In this document: in pieces, positions 9,095 through 17,821 of the stretch
How the letters are laid out: the number at the start of each line of letters is the position of its first letter
Numbering within the stretch: position 1 is the stretch's first letter
Assembly: GCA_025656455.1 (NCBI GenBank)
Contig: JAHXHS010000007.1
Span: forward strand, 91,902 to 155,901
DNA: 64,000 nt
Direction of reading: 5' to 3'
Origin: Candidatus Thiodiazotropha sp. (ex Epidulcina cf. delphinae)
GTDB lineage: Bacteria > Pseudomonadota > Gammaproteobacteria > Chromatiales > Chromatiaceae
Program-made: the position numbers and the translations under genes
The notes under the pieces: generated by a model
Database searches by the model: none
What the model was told of the DNA's origin: nothing
What the model saw: the letters and a program-made list of their open reading frames with translations, nothing else

Positions 9095-10138
9095 ATGGGT
9101 TTAGAGCGTATGGTCTCCATTCTGTTAATCACGACTTTACTACTTGCCATGCAGGCAGCGGTATGTGTGGTGTATGGGGAGGCCCTGGCTGTGCCGGAAC
9201 GGCAGAACTCAACGCTTAGGATTGCGCTTTCCTCAGCTAACAAGTTGCAAAAGGAGTCGTCCACCGAGCAGAATTCGGTTGATACATCGGCATCAGTCAA
9301 TCCGCATTGGGATAAGACGCAATGCAGTGCATGCCATGAGTCTGAGATAAAAAAGGGCGCCCCGGGTTTGCGAGCTGCCGACGATGAAGGGCTGTGTATG
9401 GATTGCCACAAGGAAGATGTAGTGCATAAATATATACATCCTGTCGGGCCAAAACTGTCGCAAAAAAAGAAGAAAATCATTAGCGAAAAATGGGGCGGCA
9501 AGTTACGTCTGGACGATAAAGACAGGCTGACTTGCCAAACCTGCCACGACCTGTTGGACCAGTGCCTTCCTGGCCGATCATATCAGGCCAAGCGTAACCC
9601 GCAATTTCTGCGAGGAGGACCCTATTCGAAGAGGCACAAGTTATGCTATCGATGTCACGATGCTTCAAAATACAAGCGATTGAATTCCCATGATCAGATT
9701 ACCGATAACGGTAAGCTCAAGACAAACAAATGCCGTCTATGCCATGAGGTTAGACAAAAAGATCGGTTAAAAAGCGGTATTAAGCGGGATCTGAGCCGGT
9801 ATCCCTTAATAGATGGGTTGAATGAAGATCGCACCTTGCTATGTATACGCTGTCACCGGAAAATCGATCATCCTTCTGGATCGTTCTCCGTGAAATCGAT
9901 CAAAGAGTTTCGCCATCTTGTTAGAATAGAGAACAAGAAAAAAGAGACTCTTGAGAAGCAAAATATCGAAACAGGCATTGTGTTTCCGCTTGAACCGAAC
10001 ACGGGCAGAATATATTGCGGGACCTGCCATGAACCTCACCAGCCGGGAGTGTTTGCCGGCGAGACGCAGGCTGCGGCGCCGAAGACGAAAAACAGATTGC
10101 GGGCTAAAAGCATGTGTACACATTGTCACGACAAATGA
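9095..10138 (+). CDS. Octaheme c-type cytochrome, soluble periplasmic candidate
   Basis: 347 aa from the ATG at 9095; a TTG at 9089 and an ATG at 9110 are also possible. A signal peptide (SILLITTLLLAMQAAVCVVYG region) is followed by eight CXXCH motifs: CSACH, CMDCH, CQTCH, CYRCH, CRLCH, CIRCH, CGTCH and CTHCH, the last three residues from the end. Several are followed two residues later by His, the paired pattern of bis-His multiheme cytochromes. The protein is Lys/Arg-rich and has no C-terminal anchor, so it is probably soluble in the periplasm. It lies 52 bp after the dodecaheme gene and 34 bp before the first b/c module, so it may connect module and conduit. Confidence 0.85.
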   Translation: MGLERMVSILLITTLLLAMQAAVCVVYGEALAVPERQNSTLRIALSSANKLQKESSTEQNSVDTSASVNPHWDKTQCSACHESEIKKGAPGLRAADDEGLCMDCHKEDVVHKYIHPVGPKLSQKKKKIISEKWGGKLRLDDKDRLTCQTCHDLLDQCLPGRSYQAKRNPQFLRGGPYSKRHKLCYRCHDASKYKRLNSHDQITDNGKLKTNKCRLCHEVRQKDRLKSGIKRDLSRYPLIDGLNEDRTLLCIRCHRKIDHPSGSFSVKSIKEFRHLVRIENKKKETLEKQNIETGIVFPLEPNTGRIYCGTCHEPHQPGVFAGETQAAAPKTKNRLRAKSMCTHCHDK

Positions 10139-10172
10139 TCCCGGAGCGGAAGTGGATATAGGAAAATCAATT

Positions 10173-11312
10173 ATGATGCCTGTTATGCATAGCAAGCCTT
10201 TTCTTCGCCTGTTAGCGTTATTGGTGATCGGCATATCCTGTTACTCGACCAATGCGGGAGCGGGGGCCTTCGAGGATGATGAAGCATGCTTGATGTGTCA
10301 CAAATACATCCGTATGGCGCGGATCACTGAGGAGGGCGTGTTTCGTTCCTACTATGTCCCGCCAAACACCTTCTCCAAGACGGTTCATCGCAATGTTCCC
10401 TGTCGTGATTGCCACGGTTACATCAAACAACTGCCCCATCGTAAGGTGGAAGAGGGTGTGCGGTGCGATCAGGAGTGCCACTCGAAGAAAAATCCCGCAA
10501 CCGGCAAGCCGTTCAGCCATAAAACGATCTATAATCTTTACGCCGACAGTGTCCATGCCAGGGACAAAAACGCCACCGGACTCGACAGCGACAAGCCATA
10601 CTGCATTACCTGTCACACCAACCCGGTCTACAATCCCAATGAAGTAGAGCCGCCTAAGGAGATTCTGGATCGTTGTGAGCTCTGTCATGAAAAGCGCGAC
10701 TTCGTCAAACAGTGGTATTTCCATACCAGCCGCAGGGTGCTTGACGTCAAACGAACAGGCCAGGAGATCGTCGCTATATGTATCCGCTGTCATGCGGATC
10801 AGGAGCTGATCGAGCGGCATAAGAATGCGGCCGACGAAGAGGGAAGACCGCTTGGGGATAAATTCACCATAGCCGCTACTTCATACCAAAAGAGCTTTCA
10901 CGGCAAGGTGACCCGCTATGGCCTGGCAGGCGCGGCAACCTGCCTTGACTGCCATGCGGATAACTCCCAGTATTACAAAGGGGTGCATAAAATACTGCCG
11001 TCGCGTAATCCTGAATCGCCGGTCAGTCAACAAAACCGGGTCAAGACATGCCAGCGCTGCCATGAGAATGCAGATGCAAACTACGCATTCGTCGATCCAC
11101 ATCCCTCATTCGATGAAGAATTCAATCCGATACTGCACAAAGCGGAAGCAATCTATGGCGTGGTCGGAGAGGTCGTGGTGCTGGCACTGGTCGGTTTGTC
11201 GCTTTTCGAAACCCTTGGCCGTCGTCGTGACGGGGTCGGTTGGCGTTTGCGCAGGGGCTCAACTTGGTGGAGGCGCAGTCGCCGATATCGTAATAGGATT
11301 ATTCCTCGTTGA
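10173..11312 (+). CDS. Octaheme cytochrome c, C-terminal membrane anchor (module 1, component A)
   Basis: 379 aa; ATG 10173 or 10176, after AGGAAAATC. A signal peptide (LRLLALLVIGISCYS...AGAGA) is followed by eight heme sites: CLMCH, CRDCH, CDQECH (CX3CH, 10464-10481), CITCH, CELCH, CIRCH, CLDCH and CQRCH. Near the C-terminus there is one membrane helix (VVGEVVVLALVGLSLFETL) and a very basic tail. It is homologous along its length to the products of 14854 and 17822, with shared landmarks such as FHGKxxRYG...ANCLDCHA. Followed by a cytochrome b and a triheme cytochrome c, it is inferred to accept electrons from the b subunit on the periplasmic face. The arrangement resembles Geobacter CbcBA-type quinol:cytochrome complexes. 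Confidence 0.87.
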   Translation: MMPVMHSKPFLRLLALLVIGISCYSTNAGAGAFEDDEACLMCHKYIRMARITEEGVFRSYYVPPNTFSKTVHRNVPCRDCHGYIKQLPHRKVEEGVRCDQECHSKKNPATGKPFSHKTIYNLYADSVHARDKNATGLDSDKPYCITCHTNPVYNPNEVEPPKEILDRCELCHEKRDFVKQWYFHTSRRVLDVKRTGQEIVAICIRCHADQELIERHKNAADEEGRPLGDKFTIAATSYQKSFHGKVTRYGLAGAATCLDCHADNSQYYKGVHKILPSRNPESPVSQQNRVKTCQRCHENADANYAFVDPHPSFDEEFNPILHKAEAIYGVVGEVVVLALVGLSLFETLGRRRDGVGWRLRRGSTWWRRSRRYRNRIIPR

Positions 11313-11384
11313 CGTCGTGCTGAATTTTGAAAACTACACCATCAGTCTAACTGCTTATACAACAGCCTAAAGATAGAGAAGAGC

Positions 11385-12335
11385 ATGAAATTATCGGAAC
11401 AGGCCTCAGATGTGCTGCATGATGCCATGCGGCGGAACAAAACGTCGGATGTGGATCGTGAGGAAATCGAAGAACTCATAGAGCATATGCCTGACGATCG
11501 TGTATTGCTGTATAAAAATGTGATCTCAAATCCAATTGGTGACTTGCCCCGCTATTCGATCCATATACGGCTACAGCATTTGTTGACTTTTACTACATTT
11601 CTCCTTTTGGCGTTCACCGGGCTTCCGGTATATTTTATTGACGCAGTCTGGGCTCAGCCGTTCAGCCAGATGTTAGGTGGAATTGACGTCACCCGGGTGA
11701 TTCACCGAACCTTGGCCTCTATCATGATCTTTTCCATGCTTTATCACATCGTCACGATAACGGGCGGCACGGTATATAGAATCATGCTGGGCAAGTTCGA
11801 TATCCGCCGCACCGTCATACCACGATTGAAAGACTTGCAGGATATGAAGGATGATATGCTCTATTTTGCGGGCCGCAGAACGCAACGGCCTGAAATGGAC
11901 AAATTCATGTACAAACAGAAGATCCACTATTTCGCCGCGGCATTTGGTAACTTTGTGATGATATTCTCAGGCTCCGCATTCTTATTCCCCGATATCTGGG
12001 CCAGTTTTCTCCCCACTGGTTGGGCCTCTTATTTTCAGGATATCATGCGCATAGCGCACTCTCATGAAGCGCTGCTTGCGTTGGTGGTAATCGCGTTTTG
12101 GCATTGGTATAACGTCCATCTCGCACCAGGACGGTTTCCCATGCAATGGACCTTTCTGACAGGAAAGATTACACGTGAACATCAAATGGAGGAGCACTTC
12201 CTCGAGTATTTGAGGAATCTTGTGGAGTTACCGGAGGAGAGGAAGTTTCTCAGCGCACTGTTAAGTCATTTTGACTTAACCAAGCAGGAATCGCCCGTGA
12301 TAGGTAATGATCCTGCCCCTATCCCTGAAGGTTGA
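11385..12335 (+). CDS. Diheme-type cytochrome b, quinol-oxidising subunit candidate (module 1, component B)
   Basis: 316 aa with four predicted membrane helices. Candidate heme ligands are His65 (RLQH), His107 (VIHRT), His121 (LYHIV), and the AHSHEALL and FWHWYNVH histidines in the last helices. The C-terminal signature HWYNVHLAPGRFPM...FLTGKITREHQMEEHF is shared with the b subunits at 16041 and 19003. The N-terminal cytosolic stretch is about 55 residues longer than in the other two. It belongs to the di-heme cytochrome b561/formate-dehydrogenase-gamma fold class by pattern. Inferred job: oxidise menaquinol or ubiquinol and pass electrons to the flanking c-type subunits. Confidence 0.86.
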   Translation: MKLSEQASDVLHDAMRRNKTSDVDREEIEELIEHMPDDRVLLYKNVISNPIGDLPRYSIHIRLQHLLTFTTFLLLAFTGLPVYFIDAVWAQPFSQMLGGIDVTRVIHRTLASIMIFSMLYHIVTITGGTVYRIMLGKFDIRRTVIPRLKDLQDMKDDMLYFAGRRTQRPEMDKFMYKQKIHYFAAAFGNFVMIFSGSAFLFPDIWASFLPTGWASYFQDIMRIAHSHEALLALVVIAFWHWYNVHLAPGRFPMQWTFLTGKITREHQMEEHFLEYLRNLVELPEERKFLSALLSHFDLTKQESPVIGNDPAPIPEG

Positions 12336-12340
12336 CAGGC

Positions 12341-12472
12341 GTGCTCAAACCACTGACTCTCATGCAAAAGTTGATTGCATACGGTTCACTGCTATTCGTT
12401 ATCGTGTGGGCCTTGTGGTTCGTGTATCTGTTTTTAGCGATATTGGTTGATCCGTCACCATACAATCGCTAG
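12341..12472 (+). CDS. 43-aa single-helix membrane protein in module 1
   Basis: A short open frame from GTG 12341 to TAG 12470-12472, five bases after the cytochrome b stop. It encodes a basic N-terminus, one long hydrophobic helix (about residues 12-36, rich in Leu, Val, Phe, Trp) and a short polar tail ending DPSPYNR. Its helix resembles in character the N-terminal anchors of the triheme subunits in modules 2 and 3. In module 1 the triheme subunit instead has two helices of its own. It is probably a small accessory subunit of the complex. The start is not certain: an internal ATG lies at codon 8. Confidence 0.55.
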   Translation: MLKPLTLMQKLIAYGSLLFVIVWALWFVYLFLAILVDPSPYNR

Positions 12473-12537
12473 CTATGATGTCGATAAATAATGAGTTTGT
12501 ATAACTCCATTGCAAGCTTCTAGAGGAAAGTAACACT

Positions 12538-13575
12538 ATGCAGGAGACCACATTAACCGGCACCGTAGTCATCGCCACTGCTGTGGTGATTTTTGTTCTG
12601 TTTTTGATGCTGTTGGTCGTTGTGCTTGACCACAAGGCAAGAATTCCGGGCAAATTGAGAAATGACTTTTTCGGAATCACCGGCACGCGTCGGGATCATC
12701 CCTTGTGGTCCTATTTGATCGGGTCTGTGGTGCTGCTTATCATTAGCGCTATCGGTATACAGTTTGTTGCCTCATTAGCCAGCCATCTACCCGTACAAGA
12801 GTCGGATAAGCCCTCCAAACTGTTAAAATCACTTGCACGGAAGAGTGCGTCCGAGGAGGCAAGGCATTTCCACAATCCTGCAAATTCGCTGGCATTGGAA
12901 GGAAAAAAGAGCGTTTGCTACTATTGTCATGGCGATTTTCCGCATTTTCAGCAGCGTATGATTCGAACGCTGCTTAATATGCATACCCAGTTTCTCGGTT
13001 GCATGACCTGCCACGCAGATCCCGAGAAGATTGAAGAAAATGCAATTACACTGAAATGGTTGAATTTTTCCGGTATTGAGGCAAGTGGACCACTATTTGG
13101 CACGGATTATGATCCCGAAACAGGGTTTCTCATTCGAACAGATGATTTTTACTCGAAAATCGTGCCTTATCTGAACGATGACGGTGCGCAGCGCCTGTTG
13201 GAAATCACCGAAGATGACCCGATGGCGATCGATTTTGTCCAAGTGCAGGAGCAACTGAAAGGCAGGGACCGCGCTACTGTGAAGAAGAGCCTGCATGAAC
13301 TTGTTGCGCCCATAGGGCGTTTTTGCACCAAATGTCATACTCAGGAGGAGGAGAGTTTCATACCGTTTGATAAGCTGGGATTTTCCAGAGAACGGATCTA
13401 TGATCTGACCAACTTGAATATTATCGGCCTGGTGCAAAAATATAAGCAGTTTTATATGCCGGATATTATGGAGAGAGATGTCAAGCCCATCGATATTGAC
13501 TACCCCGTGGCGCCCGAGGCTGAGGATCCATTTATGGATCTTCTAAAAAATAAAGAAAGCAATAGCGTTAAATAG
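12538..13575 (+). CDS. Membrane-anchored triheme cytochrome c (module 1, component C)
   Basis: 345 aa, ATG 12538 after GAGGAAAGTAAC. There are two N-terminal helices (about residues 8-31 and 58-80), then a periplasmic domain with three heme sites: CYYCH, CMTCH and CTKCH. Landmarks shared with the products of 16852 and 19719 are ...CxxCHGxxPHxxxxxIRxxLNxHxxFxxCxxCH, then CxxCHTxExExFIPF, and a final IIGLVQKYKQFYMPDI block. It is longer than its paralogs, with an extra acidic tail. Third subunit of the module; inferred to carry electrons to soluble periplasmic cytochromes. Confidence 0.86.
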   Translation: MQETTLTGTVVIATAVVIFVLFLMLLVVVLDHKARIPGKLRNDFFGITGTRRDHPLWSYLIGSVVLLIISAIGIQFVASLASHLPVQESDKPSKLLKSLARKSASEEARHFHNPANSLALEGKKSVCYYCHGDFPHFQQRMIRTLLNMHTQFLGCMTCHADPEKIEENAITLKWLNFSGIEASGPLFGTDYDPETGFLIRTDDFYSKIVPYLNDDGAQRLLEITEDDPMAIDFVQVQEQLKGRDRATVKKSLHELVAPIGRFCTKCHTQEEESFIPFDKLGFSRERIYDLTNLNIIGLVQKYKQFYMPDIMERDVKPIDIDYPVAPEAEDPFMDLLKNKESNSVK

Positions 13576-13717
13576 GTTAAGGTAAGGTTGTCAGCGAATA
13601 ATTTGCTATGTTAACCCTCCGAGATCACTCAGGATGACAAACGACCACATGAGTAATAAACGGAGAAATATTGTATGACGGTTGGTGTAACATATTTACA
13701 CTGCTATCCAAGGAGAC

Positions 13718-14638
13718 ATGAACGTGTGGTATCCACAGACCGGTCAGCAGGGAGTTGGTGCTGTCTTTGAAGTAAGTGACGAAAGACCCCGTAAGGCATA
13801 TATCGCCTTACTGCTATCTATCTGCCCCGGACTGGGTCAGCTGTATGCGGGAAGATTTTATCGCGGCATTGCTGCGTATACGGGGGTCATCGTCGTATCA
13901 TGGCTTTCGGCAATTGCCTATATGTATGTCCAGTCGCGTTATGCCGGCTTGGCCATTCTGTGCGTGCCGTTCGTTGCCGCCGGCGCGGTTTGCGCCGATG
14001 CTGTAGGATGCGCGATAAAACAGCGCCGCGACTATAAATTGAAGTGGTACAACAGGTACTGGGTGTATGGCCTGATTATACTTTTTTTGTTTGTCACAGT
14101 GAATCCTTTAATGGATTTTCTGGTGGGTAAGCATATTGTCCGCGCATTTTTCGTTACATCCGAAAGTATGACACCAAGCGTTTTAAGGCACGATTTGGTG
14201 CTGATAAACAAGATCGCCTCACCTAAAAAAGGCGATATTGTACTGCTCGAGTTCGGTGATGATACGAAGGATGCCTCAATGACGAAAGTCATCAAGGACC
14301 AGACGCTTCGCCGAGTAATCGCGGTAGCAGGCGACCTGGTGGAGATACGGGGCAAACAGGTTTATATTAACGGCACTGAAAGCGACGAGAATTATGTCCG
14401 TTACGGAGAGACGTCAAGCCACAACATTTTTACATCCAGTGACTATCACTGGGGCCCTGAAACAGTACCTGAAGACTCCTATTTTGTCCTCTCCGACGCG
14501 AGAGAGTACGGCTTTGACAGCCGTGTTTTCGGTTTTACGCATAAAAATACTGTCAGTGGCGTGGCGGCTAAGGTATTTTGGTCATGGAACCTTGACCAAG
14601 GTCATTTTAAGTGGGAGAGAACCGCTCTAGGCTTTTAG
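13718..14638 (+). CDS. Signal peptidase I-like protein with N-terminal membrane domain; catalytic Lys replaced by Arg
   Basis: 306 aa from ATG 13718. GTG 13724 is better spaced from AAGGAG (8 rather than 2 bases) and may be the true start. The N-terminal part has several membrane helices beginning with CPGLGQLYAGRFYRG, a motif of small TM2-like domains. The C-terminal S26 domain has the Ser box SESMTPSV (catalytic Ser about residue 150), VLINKI, GDIVLL, and TLRRVIAVAGD where typical enzymes read KRVxGLPGD. The Lys of the Ser/Lys dyad therefore appears to be Arg (codon 14309-14311). The C-terminal box SDAREYGFDSRVFGF is present in slightly altered form (usual GDNRxxSxDSR). It lies between two cytochrome modules, suggesting a dedicated or inactive processing role in cytochrome export. 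Confidence 0.82.
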   Translation: MNVWYPQTGQQGVGAVFEVSDERPRKAYIALLLSICPGLGQLYAGRFYRGIAAYTGVIVVSWLSAIAYMYVQSRYAGLAILCVPFVAAGAVCADAVGCAIKQRRDYKLKWYNRYWVYGLIILFLFVTVNPLMDFLVGKHIVRAFFVTSESMTPSVLRHDLVLINKIASPKKGDIVLLEFGDDTKDASMTKVIKDQTLRRVIAVAGDLVEIRGKQVYINGTESDENYVRYGETSSHNIFTSSDYHWGPETVPEDSYFVLSDAREYGFDSRVFGFTHKNTVSGVAAKVFWSWNLDQGHFKWERTALGF

Positions 14639-14853
14639 TGACAACTAATATTTTCGCGAAGATATAACAACTACATCAGAATAAAGCACGTTGGCCGCTG
14701 TGGTTATGCCTGCTGTTTGCCGTTTCCTCGTACTCGCGCCTGCTGTGTCTTTTGCATCGCTGGATTTGAGATTAAATACCTATGCGTTCGGATGTCGCGC
14801 ATTATGCCTTAACGCTATTAACTTATGTGTAAGATCATAATAAAGAGACGATT

Positions 14854-16029
14854 ATGCTCGGAATGATAATGAATATTGATATAAACAACAGCCTGTATGG
14901 TGTATGTCCAAAAGGGTGGCGGAATGTGGCTTCTGCCTGTATTTCTGGCGGGCTCTTGTACATGTTATTGATGTTCTGCGGGTTGGGATTGTTCTCATCA
15001 AATTCAATTGCCGCTGCCGCGGATGAGTTGAATTGTGTACTTTGCCATAAATACCGGGGCTTGAGCCGCATAGACGAAAAGGGAGACTTCAGGCTCTTCT
15101 ATATTAACCAGGGTCTGTTTAACAAGGGTCCGCATAAGCGAATTCAGTGTAAGGATTGCCACACTGACATAGATAAAATACCTCATGATCCGGCAAAAGA
15201 CGTCGATTGCACGGTTCAGTGCCATCTCACGGAACCTTCGGGGGAAGAGAAATTCACTCACAAGCCGGTAGCTGAGGTCCTGGCCAAGAGCGTGCATGGA
15301 ACAGCGAACATGGATGAGGAAGAGATTGAGTATCCCGAGGATTACCCCTATTGCACCGATTGCCATGATCAACCGCTTTACAGGCCCCTCTCCTTCTTCA
15401 AGGGACAAGCCGCAGGCGTTTCGGAGCGAGGCTTGAGCCGTTGTAAAACCTGCCATCAAACCGGGGACTTCGCGGAAGATTTTTATAATCATGTCACTTC
15501 GCGGTTGCAGAAAATGAGGGTCTCAGCGGAAATTGTGAACCTGTGCGCTAAATGCCATGGTGACGGGAAATTCCAGGAGAGGCATGGTTTGCAGGGAAAT
15601 GTGGTGGCCTCCTATTGGGAAACATTTCATGGCAAGGCGGCTTACTTCGGCTCAGATGCTACGCCTGACTGTATAGACTGCCATGTGGTCTATGGAGAGA
15701 ATGTGCACTCTATCGCTGGAAAGGATTCACGTACGTCGGCGACGCATGAGGCGAATGTTGCCGCCACCTGCCGCGCCTCTGAATGTCATGCGAATGCCGG
15801 CGAGCAGATTGCGGGATATCAGGTCCACACCGATTACGATGACCCTGACAAGTATCCGATGCAACATTATATGTTGAAGTTTTTCAAGTACTTAATGGCT
15901 GGTGTTATGTATTTTTTCGTCACGATCATATTCCTGGAGCTGTTGCGCCGTTTGTTCCCGAATTTCTCCTTCTTTAAACCGCGGAAGGAGATTCGGCAGA
16001 CAACAATTTCCACGGCCGGTAATGAATAG
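14854..16029 (+). CDS. Octaheme cytochrome c, C-terminal membrane anchor (module 2, component A)
   Basis: 391 aa. After an N-terminal signal (GGLLYMLLMFCGLGLF...AAAA) there are eight heme sites: CVLCH, CKDCH, CTVQCH (CX3CH, 15208-15225), CTDCH, CKTCH, CAKCH, CIDCH and CRASECH (CX4CH, 15769-15789). One C-terminal helix (YLMAGVMYFFVTIIFLELL) is followed by a basic tail. It is collinear with the module 1 and 3 proteins; the third site has CX3CH spacing in all three, and the eighth is CX4CH here and in module 3. The first ATG is 14854; an internal ATG at 14869 is possible. Expected to sit on the periplasmic side next to the cytochrome b at 16041. Confidence 0.86.
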   Translation: MLGMIMNIDINNSLYGVCPKGWRNVASACISGGLLYMLLMFCGLGLFSSNSIAAAADELNCVLCHKYRGLSRIDEKGDFRLFYINQGLFNKGPHKRIQCKDCHTDIDKIPHDPAKDVDCTVQCHLTEPSGEEKFTHKPVAEVLAKSVHGTANMDEEEIEYPEDYPYCTDCHDQPLYRPLSFFKGQAAGVSERGLSRCKTCHQTGDFAEDFYNHVTSRLQKMRVSAEIVNLCAKCHGDGKFQERHGLQGNVVASYWETFHGKAAYFGSDATPDCIDCHVVYGENVHSIAGKDSRTSATHEANVAATCRASECHANAGEQIAGYQVHTDYDDPDKYPMQHYMLKFFKYLMAGVMYFFVTIIFLELLRRLFPNFSFFKPRKEIRQTTISTAGNE

Positions 16030-16040
16030 AGGATTTGGGC

Positions 16041-16835
16041 ATGCAAAGGTATCCGAAAATCGTACGCCGTAACGGCAAGCGCTATTTTTTCAGGTTTTCC
16101 CTGGTTCAGCGAATGCAACACATTATCCTGTTCACTACCGTGATAACGCTGGCGCTGACTGGATTTCCGCTACGTTATTACAATCAGCCATGGGCAAAGC
16201 CGCTCTATGAATTTTTCGGCGGGATAGATATAGCGCCCTGGATTCATCGCATCACCGGACTGATTTTACTCGCGCTTTTTCTGTTCCACACAGGTTATTG
16301 GATCTATCTTTTTTTCAAAAACCGCGTAGGCCGTCTGATTCGTGAAAAGGCCTTGACGGTGGGAAATGTCATAAAAGAGTTCTTTTCCATGGAGATGATT
16401 CCTAACAAGAAAGACTTCTATGATTTGATCGATATGTTCAAATATTTACTCTTTTTCAGCAGCCGACGCCCCCATTATGATCGTATTTCATGGAAGGAGA
16501 AGTTTGACTATTTTGCTCCCTACTGGGGCATACCCATCCTTGGTCCCGCGGGCGTTGCACTTTGGTTCCGTGATGAGATCACCCAGTATGTACCCGGCAT
16601 CGCTTTGAATGCATTCTACATAATGCATACGGATGAGGCCTTGCTGGCCGCAATTTTTCTTTTCTTCGTGCATTGGTACAACGTTCACTACTCTCCGGAG
16701 AAATTTCCCATGGCGACTGTCTTCCTCACTGGATATCTGAGTGAGGAAGAGATGATTCATGAGCATTACGATGAATACGAACGCATCATGAAAGAAGAAG
16801 GCCTTGAGTTGGAAATCATTTCTCAGAATCACTGA
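16041..16835 (+). CDS. Diheme-type cytochrome b (module 2, component B)
   Basis: 264 aa, ATG 16041 after AGAGGA at 7-base spacing. Four membrane helices carry candidate heme ligands in QRMQHIIL, WIHRITG, LFHTGYW, MHTDEALL and VHWYNVHYSP. It shares with its paralogs the helix-1 pattern (RxQHxxLFTTxxxLxLTGFPLRYY), the IDxxxxIHR block and the C-terminal SPEKFPMATVFLTGYLSEEEMIHEHYDEY. It lies between the octaheme and triheme cytochromes with gaps of 11 and 16 bp, clearly one operon. Inferred quinol-oxidising membrane subunit. Confidence 0.86.
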   Translation: MQRYPKIVRRNGKRYFFRFSLVQRMQHIILFTTVITLALTGFPLRYYNQPWAKPLYEFFGGIDIAPWIHRITGLILLALFLFHTGYWIYLFFKNRVGRLIREKALTVGNVIKEFFSMEMIPNKKDFYDLIDMFKYLLFFSSRRPHYDRISWKEKFDYFAPYWGIPILGPAGVALWFRDEITQYVPGIALNAFYIMHTDEALLAAIFLFFVHWYNVHYSPEKFPMATVFLTGYLSEEEMIHEHYDEYERIMKEEGLELEIISQNH

Positions 16836-16851
16836 GTTCTGGAGCAGATAC

Positions 16852-17754
16852 ATGCTTGACGCACTGAAAGCAATAATTCGAACACTCTATATTATCGCCC
16901 TGATGGGGTTTACTTTGTGGTATGGGTATTTTCTCTATCCGGTTATCTTCGGTACGACCGAGGTTGAGACGGAAGAGGATTTTGCCAGCCAGGAAATCGA
17001 AGCGTTTTTCGGTGAGGGAACCACTGAGGAGGAGAAGGAGTTTATGAAATCCCTCAAACAGCAACAGCGGATTTCAACGACTGATCTTGGTTACATGGTG
17101 ATTGAGGAGCAGTACGTCAAAGGGCATTTCCATCATGTGGGCATGAAAGTTGAAACCGACGACAACAGTATTTGCACCCGATGTCACGGCGCGGTGCCGC
17201 ACGATAAGGCAAAAACCATTCGCGCATTTCTGAATATGCATGCGTTTTACATGGCCTGTGAAACCTGTCACGTGCGACCTGAAGATGATGAACAAGAGTG
17301 GGAATTTCGCTGGTATGACAAGGCAACCGGTAAGGTTGTGGCCAACCCTCCCGGATTGAACACCCTGGATGAGTCTATGTACGGCAATTACTCGGCGAAA
17401 ATTTCACCGGGTGGCATCAAGCAGGATGGATCATTCAAGTTTATCAATGGCCCCAAGGAACTTGCCTTCGTTGAGCGTTACTTAAAAGAAGAGGGTCGCT
17501 TGGACGATACGCAGAAATCTAAAATGAAGAAAGTGATCCATAGAAATGTCAATGAGGACCCGCTGATCTGCGATGGCTGTCATACAATATCCGATGAACC
17601 CTACCTCCCGTTCACTTTGCTTGGATACCCGCAGCGTCGTCTGCATGAGCTTACGAGCACGGAAGTGGTCGGCATGATCAACAAGTATCAAGAGTTTTAT
17701 ATTCCGAACTTGTTGAGGGGAGGCGGTGTGGACAAAGACGTTGAAACCGAATAG
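16852..17754 (+). CDS. Membrane-anchored triheme cytochrome c (module 2, component C)
   Basis: 300 aa from ATG 16852, which has GGAG at 7-base spacing; the frame is open further upstream but would overlap the b gene. One N-terminal helix (IIRTLYIIALMGFTLWYGYFLY) is followed by an acidic linker and three heme sites: CTRCH, CETCH and CDGCH. Shared blocks with paralogs: CHGAVPHDKAKTIRAFLNMHAFYMACETCH, then CDGCHTISDEPYLPF, and EVVGMINKYQEFYIPNL at the end. Compared with module 1 it has a single anchor and no acidic C-terminal extension. Inferred electron-exit subunit of the module. Confidence 0.86.
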   Translation: MLDALKAIIRTLYIIALMGFTLWYGYFLYPVIFGTTEVETEEDFASQEIEAFFGEGTTEEEKEFMKSLKQQQRISTTDLGYMVIEEQYVKGHFHHVGMKVETDDNSICTRCHGAVPHDKAKTIRAFLNMHAFYMACETCHVRPEDDEQEWEFRWYDKATGKVVANPPGLNTLDESMYGNYSAKISPGGIKQDGSFKFINGPKELAFVERYLKEEGRLDDTQKSKMKKVIHRNVNEDPLICDGCHTISDEPYLPFTLLGYPQRRLHELTSTEVVGMINKYQEFYIPNLLRGGGVDKDVETE

Positions 17755-17821
17755 AGCAAGAGAGCCGTTCTCGGAGCATTGCCGCCTAGGATTTATTAAT
17801 CTATTAACCAGGTACAAGCGA

